This document shows, piece by piece, positions 26,361 through 34,716 of a DNA stretch of 64,000 bases. The DNA is taken from contig JAFXVR010000050.1 of assembly GCA_017534885.1 (NCBI GenBank), positions 24,903-88,902 on the forward strand. Reading direction: 5' to 3'. The notes beneath the pieces were generated by a model. That model was given only the letters and a program-made list of their open reading frames with translations. It ran no database searches and was not told the DNA's origin. How positions within the stretch are numbered: the stretch's first letter is position 1; each line of letters begins with the position of its first letter. Origin of the DNA: Clostridia bacterium. Lineage in GTDB: Bacteria; Bacillota; Clostridia; Christensenellales; Aristaeellaceae. The position numbers and the translations under genes were made by a program.

Positions 26361-27200
26361 TCACTTCACCTCCCGGAAAAGGGCACAGGCCTCATCGTAG
26401 GCGTGGCGCTCAAATGCCTTGTACGCGCCGCCCCGGGCCATGGCCTCGTCAAAATCGATCTCGTGGCCGTCAAACTCAGGCCCGTCCACACAGGCAAACC
26501 GCGTCTGGCCGCCCACCGTCAGCCGGCAGCCGCCACACATACCCGTGCCGTCGATCATGATGGGATTCATGCTGGCCACGGTCTTGATGCCATACTCTTT
26601 GGTCAGGCGGCAGACGAACTTCATCATGATCAGCGGGCCAATGGTGATGACCTCGTCGTACTTTTCGCCGCTCTCGATCAGCTGCTTCAGCGCATCGGTC
26701 ACCAGGCCTTTTTCTCCCCAGGAGCCGTCGTCGCTGACCCGGCAGACCTTGTCGCTGACCGCGGCGAATTCATCCTCCAGAATGACCAGATCCTTCGTCC
26801 GGAAGCCGGTCACGGAATGCACCACCGTGCCCTGTTCATGCAGCTTTTTTGCCACCGGATAGGCGATTGCGCAGCCCACGCCGCCGCCGACCACCGCCAC
26901 CTTTTTGAGGCCTTCCGTGTGCGTCGGCCGACCGAGGGGGCCCGCGAAATCGTGGACAGACTCTCCTTCGTTCAGACGGCTGAGGGCCAGGGTGGACGCG
27001 CCCACCAGCTGGAAGATAATCGTCACGGTGCCCCTGTTCCGGTCAAAATCCGCCACCGTCAGCGGAATGCGCTCCCCGTTTTCATCGGCGCGCACAATCA
27101 CAAACTGGCCCGGCTCACAGCGGCGGGCCACCAGGGGCGCTTCTACCGTCATCAGAATGACCGTGGGGTTCAGCGCCCGCTTCTCAACAATCCTGTACAT
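26361..27200 (-). CDS. NfnA-like FAD/NAD-binding subunit (PyrK/sulfide dehydrogenase type)
   Basis: The 279-residue protein has a ferredoxin-reductase FAD domain (EPGQFVIV; ERIPLTVAD), an NAD domain (VAVVGGGVGCAIAYPVAKKL) and a C-terminal [2Fe-2S] site (GTGMCGGCRLTVGG, then FACVDGPEFDG). This is the NfnA/SudB/PyrK family. It ends one base before the gltA-like ATG and is the first gene of the operon. Bifurcation (NADH plus NADPH with ferredoxin) is inferred from the pairing. Confidence 0.9.
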   Translation of the reverse strand: MYRIVEKRALNPTVILMTVEAPLVARRCEPGQFVIVRADENGERIPLTVADFDRNRGTVTIIFQLVGASTLALSRLNEGESVHDFAGPLGRPTHTEGLKKVAVVGGGVGCAIAYPVAKKLHEQGTVVHSVTGFRTKDLVILEDEFAAVSDKVCRVSDDGSWGEKGLVTDALKQLIESGEKYDEVITIGPLIMMKFVCRLTKEYGIKTVASMNPIMIDGTGMCGGCRLTVGGQTRFACVDGPEFDGHEIDFDEAMARGGAYKAFERHAYDEACALFREVK

Positions 27201-27254
27201 CCCGGTTCCTCCTCGTCAGGTCTCCAGACAGGGCATTTAGCAGCCCTTCGCATC

Positions 27255-27282
27255 ATTGTACCACAGATTTGCCATCCTGCAA
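27255..27282 (-). promoter_or_regulatory. Sigma-A promoter of the nfnA-gltA-trmL operon
   Basis: Minus-strand TTGCAG and TACAAT are separated by 16 bp, about 55 bases upstream of the ATG at 27200. Confidence 0.6.
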
Positions 27283-27431
27283 GCGCTATGTTCGTATTTT
27301 GAATGTTCTGCCGCGAAGCGCCGCTCCGGGTTTTTTACATTTCTTTCAGCAGGAAAGCCCCTGGCTCGCGGCGAATCATGGGAGGCAAGAAGCGGCCGCT
27401 TCGAAATCCAATCAGACAGGAGGGTGATGGT

Positions 27432-27851
27432 ATGTATCAGGCCACCATGGCGATCTATGAAGCGCTGAGCAAGCGCGACGGGCTGAAGGTCTTCACCGAG
27501 GAACGCGGCAGCACCAGCAATGTGTGGCTGGGTTTCAGGGTCAAGAACGGCCCCTCCTACACGATCCGCTTCATCAGCAAGGATGACGACAACGATGTGG
27601 CTGTGCGCGTCATCGCGCTGACGCGGGTGGAGGAGGAGAAGGTGCCGGTGATCCTCCCCGTGATCAACGAGCTCAACGTCAAGTACCGCTTCGTCAAGTT
27701 CACCCTCGACAAGGACAATGACATCAATGTGGAGTACGACTATCCCGTGAGCTGCAGCAACCCGGGCGAGAGCGCTGAGGAGATCATGATCCGCTTTGTG
27801 CAGATCATCGATGAGAGCTACCCCTCCCTGATGCGCGCCATGTGGGCCTGA
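27432..27851 (+). CDS. YbjN-like protein
   Basis: This 139-residue acidic protein has alternating beta and helix pattern and ends with EIMIRFVQIIDESYPSLMRA, like the YbjN/T3SS-chaperone-like fold often found in stress genes. Its role is not established. GGAGGG precedes the ATG at 27432, and the gene is followed 15 bases later by the phosphodiesterase gene. The family call is tentative. Confidence 0.6.
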   Translation: MYQATMAIYEALSKRDGLKVFTEERGSTSNVWLGFRVKNGPSYTIRFISKDDDNDVAVRVIALTRVEEEKVPVILPVINELNVKYRFVKFTLDKDNDINVEYDYPVSCSNPGESAEEIMIRFVQIIDESYPSLMRAMWA

Positions 27852-27866
27852 GAGGCGGAGCGCTTT

Positions 27867-28538
27867 ATGCAGATTGCCGTTCTCTCCGACACCCACAATC
27901 TCCTCCGGCCGGAGGTGCTGGCGCGTGTGCGCGGCTGTGATGCCATTCTCCACGGCGGGGACATCAGCCGGCAGAGCGTGCTCGATCAGCTTCAGCAGCT
28001 GGCGCCGGTGCACGCGGTGCGCGGCAACAACGACGGGGACTGGGCGGACCTTCTGCTTTTTCTGGACATCACCTTAGGCGGACTGCGGCTTTACATGGCG
28101 CACAAGAAGAAGGATCTCCCGCGGGATTTGACCGCTTATGACCTGGTGGTCTATGGCCACTCGCACCAGTATGCGGAGGACTGGCAGGTTTCTCCGCAGA
28201 CGGGCCGGCGGCAGCTGCTGCTGAATCCCGGCAGCTGCGGCCCGAGGCGCTTCCTCCAGCCCGTCACCATGGCCATGCTCACCATCCCGGCGGAGGGCGG
28301 CTGGAGTGTCAGCCGAATCGACTTTCCCCACAGCGCGAAGGAGACGGCCCCGTCTGTCGGCCCGGGCATCCGGAAGCAGATCGAGCTGGTGATCCGGGAG
28401 ACGCAGAAGGGCCGGAGCCCGGCGGACATCGCTCAGCGCACCGGCATGGACGCCGCCCTCGCCGAGCAGATCGCGCGGCTGTACGTCACCCATCCCGGGG
28501 TGACCGTGGACGGCATCATGACCAAAATGGGCCTGTAA
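27867..28538 (+). CDS. YfcE/MJ0936-family phosphodiesterase with C-terminal helical extension
   Basis: The 223-residue protein has the metallophosphoesterase motifs of the YfcE family: VLSDTHN, LHGGDIS, VRGNND, YGHSH and NPGS. After about residue 165 there is an extra ~55-residue helical tail (KQIELVIRETQKGRSPADIA), absent from typical YfcE. The tail resembles a small HTH-like unit. It hydrolyses phosphodiesters in vitro in relatives; the cellular substrate is unknown. Confidence 0.85.
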   Translation: MQIAVLSDTHNLLRPEVLARVRGCDAILHGGDISRQSVLDQLQQLAPVHAVRGNNDGDWADLLLFLDITLGGLRLYMAHKKKDLPRDLTAYDLVVYGHSHQYAEDWQVSPQTGRRQLLLNPGSCGPRRFLQPVTMAMLTIPAEGGWSVSRIDFPHSAKETAPSVGPGIRKQIELVIRETQKGRSPADIAQRTGMDAALAEQIARLYVTHPGVTVDGIMTKMGL

Positions 28539-28551
28539 TCAGACGACCGAA

Positions 28552-28593
28552 AGAAAACGCCAGGTCACAAAATGATGATCCCTGGCGTTTTCT
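28552..28593. terminator. Bidirectional intrinsic terminator
   Basis: AGAAAACGCCAGG pairs with CCTGGCGTTTTCT around a ~16-base loop. The A- and T-rich outer arms suit termination for both the phosphodiesterase gene (plus) and the histidine kinase gene (minus). Confidence 0.8.
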
Positions 28594-28604
28594 GTTTGGG
28601 TTCC

Positions 28605-29960
28605 TCACCCGGCCTGACTTGACGTGTCCGGCAGGAGCACCTCAAAGGTGGAGCCCTCCCCCACCTTGCTGCGCACCCGCAGTTTGCCGCCGTGGGCCAC
28701 GACGATGATGCGGGCGATGGAAAGGCCGAGGCCGTATCCGGAGGTTTCGCTGCTGCGGGCGCTGTCCACCCGGTAGAAGCGGTCGAAGATTTTCGGCAGC
28801 TCCCCGGAGGGAATGCCCGGGCCGTCGTCCTGCACGCTCAGCACGCAGCCTTCCTGGGTCAGGGCCGCGCCCAGGGTGATGTGCCCCCCGGCAGGCGTGT
28901 ACTTGATGGCGTTGTCCAGGAGGATGCGCATCACCTGCTTGATCAGGCTGCGATCCGCCTCGATCTCGCAGGGCGCGGTGGTTTCCGCCGCAAAGTGATC
29001 CTCCTGATTGACCAGCTCCACCTCGCGCAGCATTTCCCTCAGCAGGTCATTGGGATCGAAGCGGCTCTTCTCCAGCATCATGGTGCGCTTGTCATGCCTG
29101 GCCAGGAAGAGCAGATTTTCCACCAGCTCCTTCATGCTGCGGGTCTCCTGGGAGATTCCGTTCAGGCCCTCTTCGAGCACCTCCGGGTCATCCTTGCCCC
29201 AGCGCCTGAGCATATCCGCATAACCCTGGATGACCGCAATGGGCGTGCGCAGCTCATGGGAGGCGTCGGACACAAACTGCTTCTGGCTGTTGTAGCTGCG
29301 CTCGATGCGGTCCAGCATCCCGTTGATGACCACCGCCAGGTCGCGCAGCTCATTTTTGATGCCCTCTTCGTTGAGGCGGTTGTCCAGGTTGTTGGCTGAT
29401 ATGGTTGCCGCCAGCTCTGTCATATCCCGGATGGGGGCCAGCACCCGCTTGTCCAGCCGCCGCCTGTGCCGGAGGAAAATCAGCATCCGCGCCAGATCGC
29501 AAGTCACCAGGGCCGCCATCAGCGCGAGCCAGCGGCTGGAGAAGTCTCCCGTTTCCAAGGGAACCAGCAGGGTGCCCTCTTCATCCCCGCTCACCGGCCA
29601 GAGCACCTGTGCCGGGAAGCGCTCCCGGGCCCACCTCGCCCGCTGGGTCAGCCGCTGCCACCATCCGCCGTCCAGGCGCTCCTCCACCCGCACCGTTTCC
29701 ACCTGGGCGGCGCTGCCGGGCTGAAGGGCCGCGTCCATCGCGCGCTGCCACTCTCCCCGATAGCTCAAGACTAAGATCAGGGTGGCAATGAGCGCGCACA
29801 AAAGCAGGCTGCCGGCCAGCTCCCTGCAGTAATGCAGGGCGATGGTAAAACTCAGCGACAGCCTGTAGCGGCGCTCTACCCCCTGGCGCAGGCGGCTGCG
29901 AGGCTTTTCTTCCTGAACCGGGGGTTCGGCGGTATAGTCGGCGTTCGTCCGCTCATCCAT
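28605..29960 (-). CDS. Sensor histidine kinase (HAMP-HisKA-HATPase)
   Basis: The 451-residue protein has two TM helices (about 48-70 and 147-165) flanking a ~75-residue extracytoplasmic domain. A HAMP linker follows, then HisKA with the phospho-acceptor motif SDASHELRTP and a HATPase domain with LLDNAIKYTP (N box), DDGPGIP (G1) and GYGLGLSI (G2). The start overlaps the response-regulator stop by 8 bases, so they form a cognate pair. The stimulus is unknown. Confidence 0.95.
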   Translation of the reverse strand: MDERTNADYTAEPPVQEEKPRSRLRQGVERRYRLSLSFTIALHYCRELAGSLLLCALIATLILVLSYRGEWQRAMDAALQPGSAAQVETVRVEERLDGGWWQRLTQRARWARERFPAQVLWPVSGDEEGTLLVPLETGDFSSRWLALMAALVTCDLARMLIFLRHRRRLDKRVLAPIRDMTELAATISANNLDNRLNEEGIKNELRDLAVVINGMLDRIERSYNSQKQFVSDASHELRTPIAVIQGYADMLRRWGKDDPEVLEEGLNGISQETRSMKELVENLLFLARHDKRTMMLEKSRFDPNDLLREMLREVELVNQEDHFAAETTAPCEIEADRSLIKQVMRILLDNAIKYTPAGGHITLGAALTQEGCVLSVQDDGPGIPSGELPKIFDRFYRVDSARSSETSGYGLGLSIARIIVVAHGGKLRVRSKVGEGSTFEVLLPDTSSQAG

Positions 29961-30633
29961 AAATGAATTTATAGCCTACAGCCCGCACCGTCTGGATGGT
30001 GGTGATGTTGTAGGGCTGGTCGATCTTGTGGCGGAGGTAGCTGATGTACACGTCCACCGTGTTGGAGTCCCCCGCAAATTCGTATTCCCACACGTTTTCC
30101 AGCAGGTTGTCCCGGCTCAGCACCTGGCCCTTGTGGGCCATCAGGTACTGCAGCAGGTCAAACTCCTTCTTGGTCAGGGCCACGTTTTCCCCGTCGAAGG
30201 TGACCGTGTAGCTCTGGGGATCCAGCACCAGCTTGCCCGCCTGGAGCACGGCGCTCTGCTTTTCCTCCCGGCCCTGCCGCTTTTTCAGCGCCACCCGGAT
30301 GCGGGCCAGCAGCTCCTCGATGGCGAAGGGCTTGGTCATGTAGTCGTCCGCGCCGATGTCCAGACCCATCACCTTGTCCGACACGTCGTCCTTGGCGGTC
30401 AGCATGATCACCGGCTTATCGCTCTCCCGGCGCAGACGGCGGCAGACCTCAATGCCGCTGAGCTCCGGCAGCATCAGATCCAGCAGCACCAGATCGACGT
30501 CCTCCTGCAGCGCCTTCTCGAGGCCTGTCCGGCCATCGCCCGCGGTGTCCACCTCGTAGCCCTCGTGGGTGAGCTCCAGCTCCAGTGTCCGGGCAATCTT
30601 CCGCTCATCCTCAACGATCAGTATCCTGCTCAC
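29953..30633 (-). CDS. OmpR/PhoB-family response regulator
   Basis: The 226-residue protein has a receiver domain (ILIVEDERKI; phospho-acceptor in LVLLDLMLPE; Lys in MTKPF) and a winged-helix domain ending NITTIQTVRAVGYKF. It would be phosphorylated by the kinase just downstream. I choose the GTG at 30633; an upstream extension in the same frame is the tail region of the preceding gene. It overlaps that gene by 23 bases and the kinase by 8. Confidence 0.94.
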   Translation of the reverse strand: MSRILIVEDERKIARTLELELTHEGYEVDTAGDGRTGLEKALQEDVDLVLLDLMLPELSGIEVCRRLRRESDKPVIMLTAKDDVSDKVMGLDIGADDYMTKPFAIEELLARIRVALKKRQGREEKQSAVLQAGKLVLDPQSYTVTFDGENVALTKKEFDLLQYLMAHKGQVLSRDNLLENVWEYEFAGDSNTVDVYISYLRHKIDQPYNITTIQTVRAVGYKFIYG

Positions 30634-31033
30634 GCTTGTTGCCCCTCTCCTCGTCACGAAGAAGCTGATCCTTGTCCCCGCAAATGAAATCGTCCAATTC
30701 GAGTTCGGCATTGGGAGTTATCAAAGCAATGATATTACTGTCGGTCCATAAACTGATCCTGCTGTCGCCGTCGAACCAAAAACAATAATTTGAGATATCC
30801 CCTTCAGAGCTCATCTTCAGGAACCCATCGCGGGAGTATGTCCCAAATGTCCCAAAGGAGGACATTTTCATTCCAACATCGCTGTCACTGCTGACATCGA
30901 CGCAAAAATCTTTGCCTGAGTCAACTATCATTTCGATGACAGTGTAAATACTGTCAACCTCGTAACGCTTTCCGTATAAATCGCGGCCATCTAACTCGGG
31001 AAGCTTCATTTCGGCAATTTTTTGTACATGCAT
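30611..31033 (-). CDS. Small protein of unknown function overlapping the response-regulator gene
   Basis: This 140-residue protein has AGGAGG six bases before its ATG at 31033. It is rich in Asp, Ser and aromatic residues, with no signal peptide or TM segment. It is the first cistron before a two-component system, and its last 23 bases overlap the GTG of the regulator. Its base composition is less GC-rich than its neighbours, suggesting transfer. I recognise no family. Confidence 0.55.
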   Translation of the reverse strand: MHVQKIAEMKLPELDGRDLYGKRYEVDSIYTVIEMIVDSGKDFCVDVSSDSDVGMKMSSFGTFGTYSRDGFLKMSSEGDISNYCFWFDGDSRISLWTDSNIIALITPNAELELDDFICGDKDQLLRDEERGNKREQDTDR

Positions 31034-31105
31034 GTCCTCCTGTCAGAGTTTTCATCTCTCTTTATACGCTTCCGTTATCTGCGCGCCGGCCGGCTCCTTC
31101 GGCCG

Positions 31106-31741
31106 TCACTCAATCGTCGCGCTGGTGAAGCCGTCCTCCTCGTGGCTGACGGACACAAAGCCGTCCTGGCTGTCCACCTTCACAGGCATCTGGATGACGG
31201 GCGCACTGTGCTCCCGTCTTCCGACCTCAGGCGCGTCGTGCGCCATCTCCTTGGGCGAACCCTGGTTCTGGCCGCTGAACTGCCGGGCCACGTTGTCCAC
31301 CGTGCGGCGAACCTGGCTGGCCCGCTTGCGCATGAGATCCCCCACGTCGTCCTTCACAAAGTCGCTGTCCAGGGGTTCAAAGCCGATCTTGTAGCCCAGG
31401 GCCAGGGAGGCCACCGCCCCGCCCAGCACGATGTACGGGCAGATAATCAGCGAGATCCCCGCGCAGATGGAGGATACGTTCAGCACCGTGCTGTCCCCCT
31501 TGCGCACCGTGAGCCGCGCGGCGTACAGTTTCTTCCAGAGTCCTTCCGGCGCGTCCTTCTTTTCCTGGCGCTCCCGGGGCCGCTCGGGCTCGGGCTGTTT
31601 CCTGCGGCCGTTCTTCTCCCAGTCAGCCAGCGCACGGGCTACATCCCCGTTGTGGTAATCCAGGAGCGCGATTGCCTCCTGATAGCTGATGCCGCTCAGG
31701 CGGCGGAGATTCTCAATGTCCTCAATGGTGTAGTTGGCCAT
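31106..31741 (-). CDS. DUF4342 protein with N-terminal UBA/TS-N-like domain
   Basis: The 211-residue protein starts with a UBA/TS-N-like helix bundle (TIEDIENLRRLSGISYQEAIALLDYHNGD split over ~35 residues). A basic linker follows, then a DUF4342 segment with one hydrophobic stretch (SSICAGISLIICPYIVLGGAVASLALGY region). The C-terminus is disordered. The ATG at 31741 has AAAGGAGG at 8 bases. It may be a membrane-associated stress protein; this is inference. Confidence 0.7.
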   Translation of the reverse strand: MANYTIEDIENLRRLSGISYQEAIALLDYHNGDVARALADWEKNGRRKQPEPERPRERQEKKDAPEGLWKKLYAARLTVRKGDSTVLNVSSICAGISLIICPYIVLGGAVASLALGYKIGFEPLDSDFVKDDVGDLMRKRASQVRRTVDNVARQFSGQNQGSPKEMAHDAPEVGRREHSAPVIQMPVKVDSQDGFVSVSHEEDGFTSATIE

Positions 31742-31910
31742 GCGCACTGCCTCCTTTCATGGTCCGGTGACAGTATAGCACAATCGGGAGATCTCCGCCT
31801 GTGTTTTTCCCAAGGGAAAGATAAGAACTTGATGAGAAATTCGGCACGTCCGCGCTTTTTCCTGCCTGCGCAGCCCCTGCCGGCAAACTTTTCGGAGGTC
31901 TTCTGCCCCC

Positions 31911-33146
31911 TCACCGGAACATCGGCCCGGGCAGCTTCACGGTCTCGCACTTGTCCGTGGCCATTTTGAGGTCGCCCATCAGGGAGGCGGCAAAGACGGC
32001 GCGGAGGCCATAGCGCCCGCGGACAGCGTCCACCGCGTCGTCGAGCGCCTCCTGGCGGAAGCGGGGCCCATAGTCGTCAAACAGGTGCAGCTGAAGGGGT
32101 GCGTTCTCCCGCTGCGGATTGATGCCGCGGATGGTCAGGGCGCGGACGGGCTTCTCCCAGCGGTAGCAGGCCCGGAACAGGTCATAGCCCGCGCAGGCGA
32201 GCTCATAAGGGCTCTGGGAGGGATAGGGCAGCGGGGCCTGCCACTGCTGCCAGCCCAGGTCCCTGTCCCGAACGCTCACCTGCACCGCCCGGGCCCGGAT
32301 GCCGTGCACCCGCAGGCGGTGGCCCACGTCCTGGGCCAGCTCGTAGAGCACCAGCCACACGGCGTAGTTGTCGTCCAGGTCGCGGACACAGGTCACCCCG
32401 TGCCCCACGCTCTTCACCGGCGGCTCATAGTTCTCCGGCATGACCGGCGAGCCGTCCGTGCCGTTGGCGAAGCGGTGGAGCATCAGGCCGTTGACGCCCA
32501 GCTTGCGCCGCAGCAGCTCCGGGTCGAGGGCCGCCAGGTCCCCGATGGTCAGGCAGTTCAGCAGCGCCAGCTTCCGCCGGGTGGCCGGCCCCACATACAG
32601 CAGGTCGCCCACCGGCAGCGGCCAGATCAGCTCCCGGAAGCGTTCCCGGGGAATCACCGTCACCGCGTCCGGCTTTTTCATGTCCGAGCCCAGCTTGGCG
32701 AAGATTTTGGAAAAGGACACCCCCACGGACACCGTCAGCCCGGTTTCCGCGGCCACCGCCCGGCGGATGTCCTCGGCCGTGCCGCGGCCCACCCCCTCCA
32801 CATCGCCGGTGAAGGGCAGCTCGATCCAGCTCTCGTCCATGCCGAAGGGCTCAATGGTGGTGGAAAAGCGGCGGTAAATGCGCCGGACCAGCCGGGAATA
32901 CTTCATATATAAATCGTAGTGGGGCGGCACCATGATCAGTCCCGGGCAGGCCTGCCTCGCCTCCCAGTTGGCCATGCCCGTCTTCACACCCGCCCGCTTG
33001 GCCGGATAGCTGGCCGTGAGCACAATGCCGTGCCGGTTCTCCGTGGAGCCGCACACCGCCACCTTCTGCCCGCGCAGGGCCGGGTTCTCGTTCATCTCCA
33101 CGGAGGCGTAAAAGCAGTTCAGGTCGCTGTGCAGAATGACGCTCAT
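31911..33146 (-). CDS. dinB: Y-family DNA polymerase (DinB/UmuC-like)
   Basis: The 411-residue protein has the Y-family catalytic motifs: ILHSDLNCFYASVE (first Asp, steric-gate Phe/Tyr) and FGMDESWIEL (DE pair). It has a thumb with HhH-like GDLLYVGPATRRKL and a little-finger domain. It performs translesion synthesis. A clear SOS (LexA) box at 33223-33236 lies upstream of its promoter, so it should be damage-induced. No beta-clamp motif was identified with confidence. Confidence 0.93.
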   Translation of the reverse strand: MSVILHSDLNCFYASVEMNENPALRGQKVAVCGSTENRHGIVLTASYPAKRAGVKTGMANWEARQACPGLIMVPPHYDLYMKYSRLVRRIYRRFSTTIEPFGMDESWIELPFTGDVEGVGRGTAEDIRRAVAAETGLTVSVGVSFSKIFAKLGSDMKKPDAVTVIPRERFRELIWPLPVGDLLYVGPATRRKLALLNCLTIGDLAALDPELLRRKLGVNGLMLHRFANGTDGSPVMPENYEPPVKSVGHGVTCVRDLDDNYAVWLVLYELAQDVGHRLRVHGIRARAVQVSVRDRDLGWQQWQAPLPYPSQSPYELACAGYDLFRACYRWEKPVRALTIRGINPQRENAPLQLHLFDDYGPRFRQEALDDAVDAVRGRYGLRAVFAASLMGDLKMATDKCETVKLPGPMFR

Positions 33147-33184
33147 GCCCGTCCGCCCCCCATTTGCCGCTTGTTTCCTGTCTG

Positions 33185-33213
33185 ATCATAGCACAGGCGG
33201 CGAATGATTGCAA
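33185..33213 (-). promoter_or_regulatory. Sigma-A promoter of dinB
   Basis: Minus-strand TTGCAA (33213-33208) and TATGAT (33190-33185) are separated by 17 bp, about 40 bases before the ATG at 33146. Confidence 0.75.
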
Positions 33214-33222
33214 GAGGTTTTG

Positions 33223-33236
33223 CGAACATTTGTTCG
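33223..33236 (-). promoter_or_regulatory. LexA (SOS) box of dinB
   Basis: CGAACATTTGTTCG matches the Gram-positive LexA consensus CGAACRNRYGTTYG at almost every position. It lies 9 bp upstream of the -35 of the dinB promoter. Confidence 0.85.
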
Positions 33237-33281
33237 GTTGTCTGTTTCGCATTTTCTCCCGCTGATTGCCCGAATTTCCGG

Positions 33282-33310
33282 TTGACTTTTGGCGTGCTTC
33301 ACTTTATAAT
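33282..33310 (+). promoter_or_regulatory. Sigma-A promoter of the DUF177-rpmF genes
   Basis: TTGACT (33282-33287) and TATAAT (33305-33310) are separated by 17 bp, about 56 bases before the ATG at 33366. It is divergent from dinB. Confidence 0.85.
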
Positions 33311-33365
33311 ACGGAATGGTCACATTTCAGCGGGCACGCGCCCAGGAGGGATTTCAGGAGCGGAC

Positions 33366-33893
33366 ATGAAGCTGGATGTAGCGCAGGCGATCCGTCAGCC
33401 CGGCACGGCCTTTCCCTTCCGGGCGGAGCAGGCCATTGCTCCGCAGGAAATCTACGGCGACCCGGTCACCTTTGACCCCGCCGTGATGGAGGGAACCTAC
33501 CGCGCCCAGGAGGACGGCACCGTCACTGTCACCGGCCGCCTGTCCGTCACCGCCCACGCGAAATGCGCCAACTGTCTTCGGCCGGCTCAGGCGGAGGTTT
33601 CCGCCGGGTTTGAGGAGGATTTCCTCTTCGGGGGCGATCCGGAGGACGACGAGGTCTTCGTCTATTCCGGCAGCGCCATCGAACTGGACCGGCTCGCGCT
33701 GACCTACGCGATGCTGAATCTCCCGATGCGCTTCCTGTGCAGTGCAGACTGCCCGGGGCTGCAGGAGTATGTGGCCGATGACAAAACAGTCAGCCTATGC
33801 CAGAAGGAACTGCCGGGACAGCATCCTTTTGCGGCATTGCAGCGCCTGCTGACGGAGGAAGAATCCGCGCAGGCAGACGATGGGACAGCCTGA
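33366..33893 (+). CDS. yceD: DUF177 / YceD-like protein (23S rRNA accumulation factor)
   Basis: The 175-residue protein has the DUF177 zinc-binding pair CANC (about residue 70) and a later SADC and C, in the order usual for YceD. YceD/Duf177 is required for 23S rRNA accumulation and is nearly always next to rpmF, as here. AGGAG lies upstream of the ATG at 33366. Confidence 0.9.
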   Translation: MKLDVAQAIRQPGTAFPFRAEQAIAPQEIYGDPVTFDPAVMEGTYRAQEDGTVTVTGRLSVTAHAKCANCLRPAQAEVSAGFEEDFLFGGDPEDDEVFVYSGSAIELDRLALTYAMLNLPMRFLCSADCPGLQEYVADDKTVSLCQKELPGQHPFAALQRLLTEEESAQADDGTA

Positions 33894-33944
33894 AGGGGCT
33901 GAACCGCCCCTGAGAGGGCTCACCAAGCTGGAGGAGGTGGAAAC

Positions 33945-34139
33945 ATGGCAGTACCGAAGGGTAAAGTATCCAAGGCAAGGAGAAACAGCCGCCGGGCGAA
34001 CTGGAAGCTCAGCCTGCCCGCCATTGTGGAATGCCCCAAGTGTCATCAGATGAAGCTGTCGCACCATGTGTGCAAGAATTGCGGCTATTACCGTGATCGC
34101 CAGGTCATCAATGTGGACGCGGAAGCGCAGAAGGCCTGA
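33945..34139 (+). CDS. rpmF: 50S ribosomal protein L32
   Basis: The 64-residue protein starts AVPKGKVSKARRNSRRANWK and has the zinc ribbon CPKC-x13-CKNC characteristic of C+ type L32. It follows yceD by 51 bases with GGAGGTGG upstream. The intact zinc site suggests a zinc-replete form. Confidence 0.97.
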   Translation: MAVPKGKVSKARRNSRRANWKLSLPAIVECPKCHQMKLSHHVCKNCGYYRDRQVINVDAEAQKA

Positions 34140-34169
34140 CAGACAGCACAGCGCCGGTCAGCCGGCGGA

Positions 34170-34407
34170 CATATCACACTCGCAGACGGAAGAGGAGTAC
34201 CGGCCATCGGGCGATCAGAGAGGGCGGTTCATCGGCTGAAAGGCCGCCCACGCGCCGCACCGGGAAGGTCGCTTCCAGAGAGCGCCGGTGAACGCTTCAG
34301 CCTCAGCCGGCCCGGCCGCACCCGTTATCGTGCGCATGAGGCAGATTCGTCTGCGAAGCAAGGTGGTACCACGGAGCAGCTCCGTCCTTCGGGATGGGGC
34401 TGCTTTT
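34170..34407 (+). promoter_or_regulatory. T-box riboswitch with Val (GUC) specifier, upstream of small membrane gene and valS
   Basis: The leader has Stem I landmarks (GAGGAGTA, CAGAGAG, GGCTGAAAGG), a putative specifier GTC at 34268-34270 in the pattern GAAGGTCGCTTCC, and the conserved T-box AAGGTGGTACCACGG at 34360-34374. A 13-bp terminator stem (34375-34404) follows with TTTT. Uncharged tRNA-Val would favour the antiterminator. No sigma-A promoter is obvious between rpmF and the leader, so it may be part of the rpmF transcript. The stem structure was not computed. Confidence 0.85.
34375..34407 (+). terminator. T-box attenuator terminator
   Basis: AGCAGCTCCGTCC (34375-34387) pairs fully, with G-U pairs, to GGATGGGGCTGCT (34392-34404) around TTCG, followed by TTT. 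It competes with the T-box antiterminator. Confidence 0.85.
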
Positions 34408-34429
34408 GTGCATATGGAGGAAGAGGATC

Positions 34430-34666
34430 ATGGATTGGTGGAAGTTCGACCCTCAGGGGATGGTGAACAGGCTGTGGAATGTCGGCACGCTGCTGATGGC
34501 GCTGGGCGCGGTTCTCTGCTTCGCCTCTGCGCCGGTCAGCAGCTTTCTGGAGCGCAGGCTCGGCCCCGCGCCCAAGGCCGTCCAAAACCTGGGCTGGGAC
34601 AACGCCGTCAAGATGCTCGGCCTGGCGGCGGCCGTCATCGGGGCTTTCATCGTCCTTTTCAGATAA
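34430..34666 (+). CDS. Small two-helix membrane protein between T-box and valS
   Basis: This 78-residue protein has GGAGG before its ATG at 34430. Hydrophobic segments at about 20-36 (TLLMALGAVLCFASAPV) and 62-77 (LGLAAAVIGAFIVLF) predict two TM helices. It sits directly after the valine T-box terminator and 50 bases before valS, so it should be induced when tRNA-Val is uncharged. I do not recognise a family. Confidence 0.7.
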   Translation: MDWWKFDPQGMVNRLWNVGTLLMALGAVLCFASAPVSSFLERRLGPAPKAVQNLGWDNAVKMLGLAAAVIGAFIVLFR

Positions 34667-34716
34667 CCTGCATAACCCGTACAAACCTTTGGATCAACAG
34701 ATAAGGAGACAGAAAT

